From the IMG/VR virus record IMGVR_UViG_3300046000_009335, positions 1 to 46,041 of that record: a DNA stretch of 46,041 bases; one strand, given 5' to 3'. Below the pieces are notes generated by a model, which was not told the DNA's origin, made no database searches, and saw only the letters and a program-made list of their open reading frames with translations. Positions 45,379 to 46,041 of the stretch are shown one piece after another (positions within the stretch are counted from its first letter, which is position 1; every line of letters starts with the position of its first letter). The position numbers and the translations under genes are program-made. This DNA is from a virus.

Positions 45379-46041
45379 GCGTCGCCCTCCAGCGCGGCGC
45401 GGGCTGCACGAATACGGCCAGCCAGCGTCACGCAGTCATCCGCCCACTTATCGCCACGCTTGCGTTCATTCGCGCACTCCTTGCACTCATAGACGGGCTT
45501 GATGCGGGAGCGGCAGAGGTCGAGACATGTTTGCCAACTTGGCACATCCATCGAGTCCGCTTTGTTCCACTCGTTGAATAACTCGTCCGGCGTCACGTCC
45601 AGCGTCCAGCCCACCGGCTCGCGCAGGTACGGGGCGAGCGTGGCGAGGATGGCGTTGATGCCCGCAATGGTTTGCTTTTTGCATATCGGCCTGATGTTGT
45701 TGAAGATAGTTCCATCATCACGGCCAACCCAGTACACCTGAGCCAACTCCTCCACCGTCGGCAGTCCCACCGGCTCGCGGAGAGCGACGTTGTGGCGCGT
45801 AACAATCCTATCCGCCTTGTTTGGAGTGAGTCGTGCGAAGCATCCAGCCGAATCAAAAACAGCGCCATACTCGTCACATGTCCATTCCTCCGATGTCGGC
45901 AGTCCCTTCGGCCTCTCGGGCGCGCCGATGTGCGCGAAGGCGGCTCGGGCTGCGGCACGCCATTCGTCCTTGTATGCAGAGTATTGCCATTCATACCTTT
46001 TCGGGCCTTCATACTCGGCGCGTATAATTTGCGCCAGCGCC
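45375..46041 (-). CDS. Junction-spanning hypothetical protein, C-terminal part
   Basis: Continues in frame from the start codon at 191 across the join (this copy is cut at its 5' end by the window edge). Internal near-repeats: GLPTSEEWTCDEYGAVFDSA...LREPVG and GLPTVEELAQVYWVGRDDGT...LREPVG, each about 50 residues. A C-terminal CKECANERKRGDKWADDCV cysteine segment follows. Total 238 residues over the join. No family recognised; located between the two ends of the early operon. Confidence 0.8.
   Translation of the reverse strand, partial: ALAQIIRAEYEGPKRYEWQYSAYKDEWRAAARAAFAHIGAPERPKGLPTSEEWTCDEYGAVFDSAGCFARLTPNKADRIVTRHNVALREPVGLPTVEELAQVYWVGRDDGTIFNNIRPICKKQTIAGINAILATLAPYLREPVGWTLDVTPDELFNEWNKADSMDVPSWQTCLDLCRSRIKPVYECKECANERKRGDKWADDCVTLAGRIRAARAALEGDA
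45901..46041. repeat. Right copy of 141-bp terminal direct repeat
   Basis: Identical to 1-141; see that entry. Counting one copy, the genome is 45,900 bp. Confidence 0.95.

Overview
The window is one complete circular phage genome of 45,900 bp. Its first 141 bases recur exactly at the end (1-141 = 45901-46041), and one reading frame runs intact across the join (start codon at 191 on the minus strand, stop at 45375). The gene content is that of a temperate podovirus-like phage of an unidentified bacterium: a tyrosine integrase beside a truncated tRNA-Val sequence, a Cro/C1-type regulator, recombination and replication-accessory genes, and a portal/scaffold/capsid/adaptor/nozzle/giant-internal-protein morphogenesis block. 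I see no DNA polymerase, primase or RNA polymerase gene, so host enzymes are probably used.

Layout. (1) A leftward early unit starts at about 6.4 kb, runs down to 1, wraps to 45.9 kb and ends at 40.6 kb. It encodes a Sak4-like ATPase with a DUF669-like ssDNA-binding partner, two tRNAs, an HNH endonuclease, a PD-(D/E)XK protein with apparently permuted halves, then a RuvC-like resolvase, DnaB-like helicase, a DUF1599-like protein, a degenerate P-loop kinase and an RNA ligase. Genes overlap by 1-4 bases in tight translational coupling. (2) 6.4-8.6 kb, rightward: an HTH plus zinc-ribbon regulator, an operator-bearing promoter, the probable attP, the integrase and a small orphan. (3) 8.6-12.2 kb: a compositionally distinct leftward module of six genes with its own consensus promoter and terminator, bracketed by about 42-bp imperfect inverted repeats. 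(4) A rightward late unit from a perfect consensus promoter at 12.55 kb to 40.57 kb: HNH, TerS, lysis cassette, a tRNA-like element, TerL, portal, scaffold, fibre/decoration-like genes, capsid, adaptor, two paralogous nozzle-like proteins, internal virion proteins and a 2,399-residue polyvalent protein. A 16-bp bidirectional terminator separates the converging early and late units.

The most notable features are: the same AT-rich leader element (47 bp at 3 differences, with long self-pairing arms) heading both main operons; the inverted-repeat-bounded accessory module; the permuted nuclease; a 110-nt class II tRNA-like gene with an 18-nt anticodon loop; an EF-hand protein next to the capsid; and an ADP-ribosyltransferase-like segment within the giant internal protein. 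All functional assignments are from reading motifs by eye; no database search was run.
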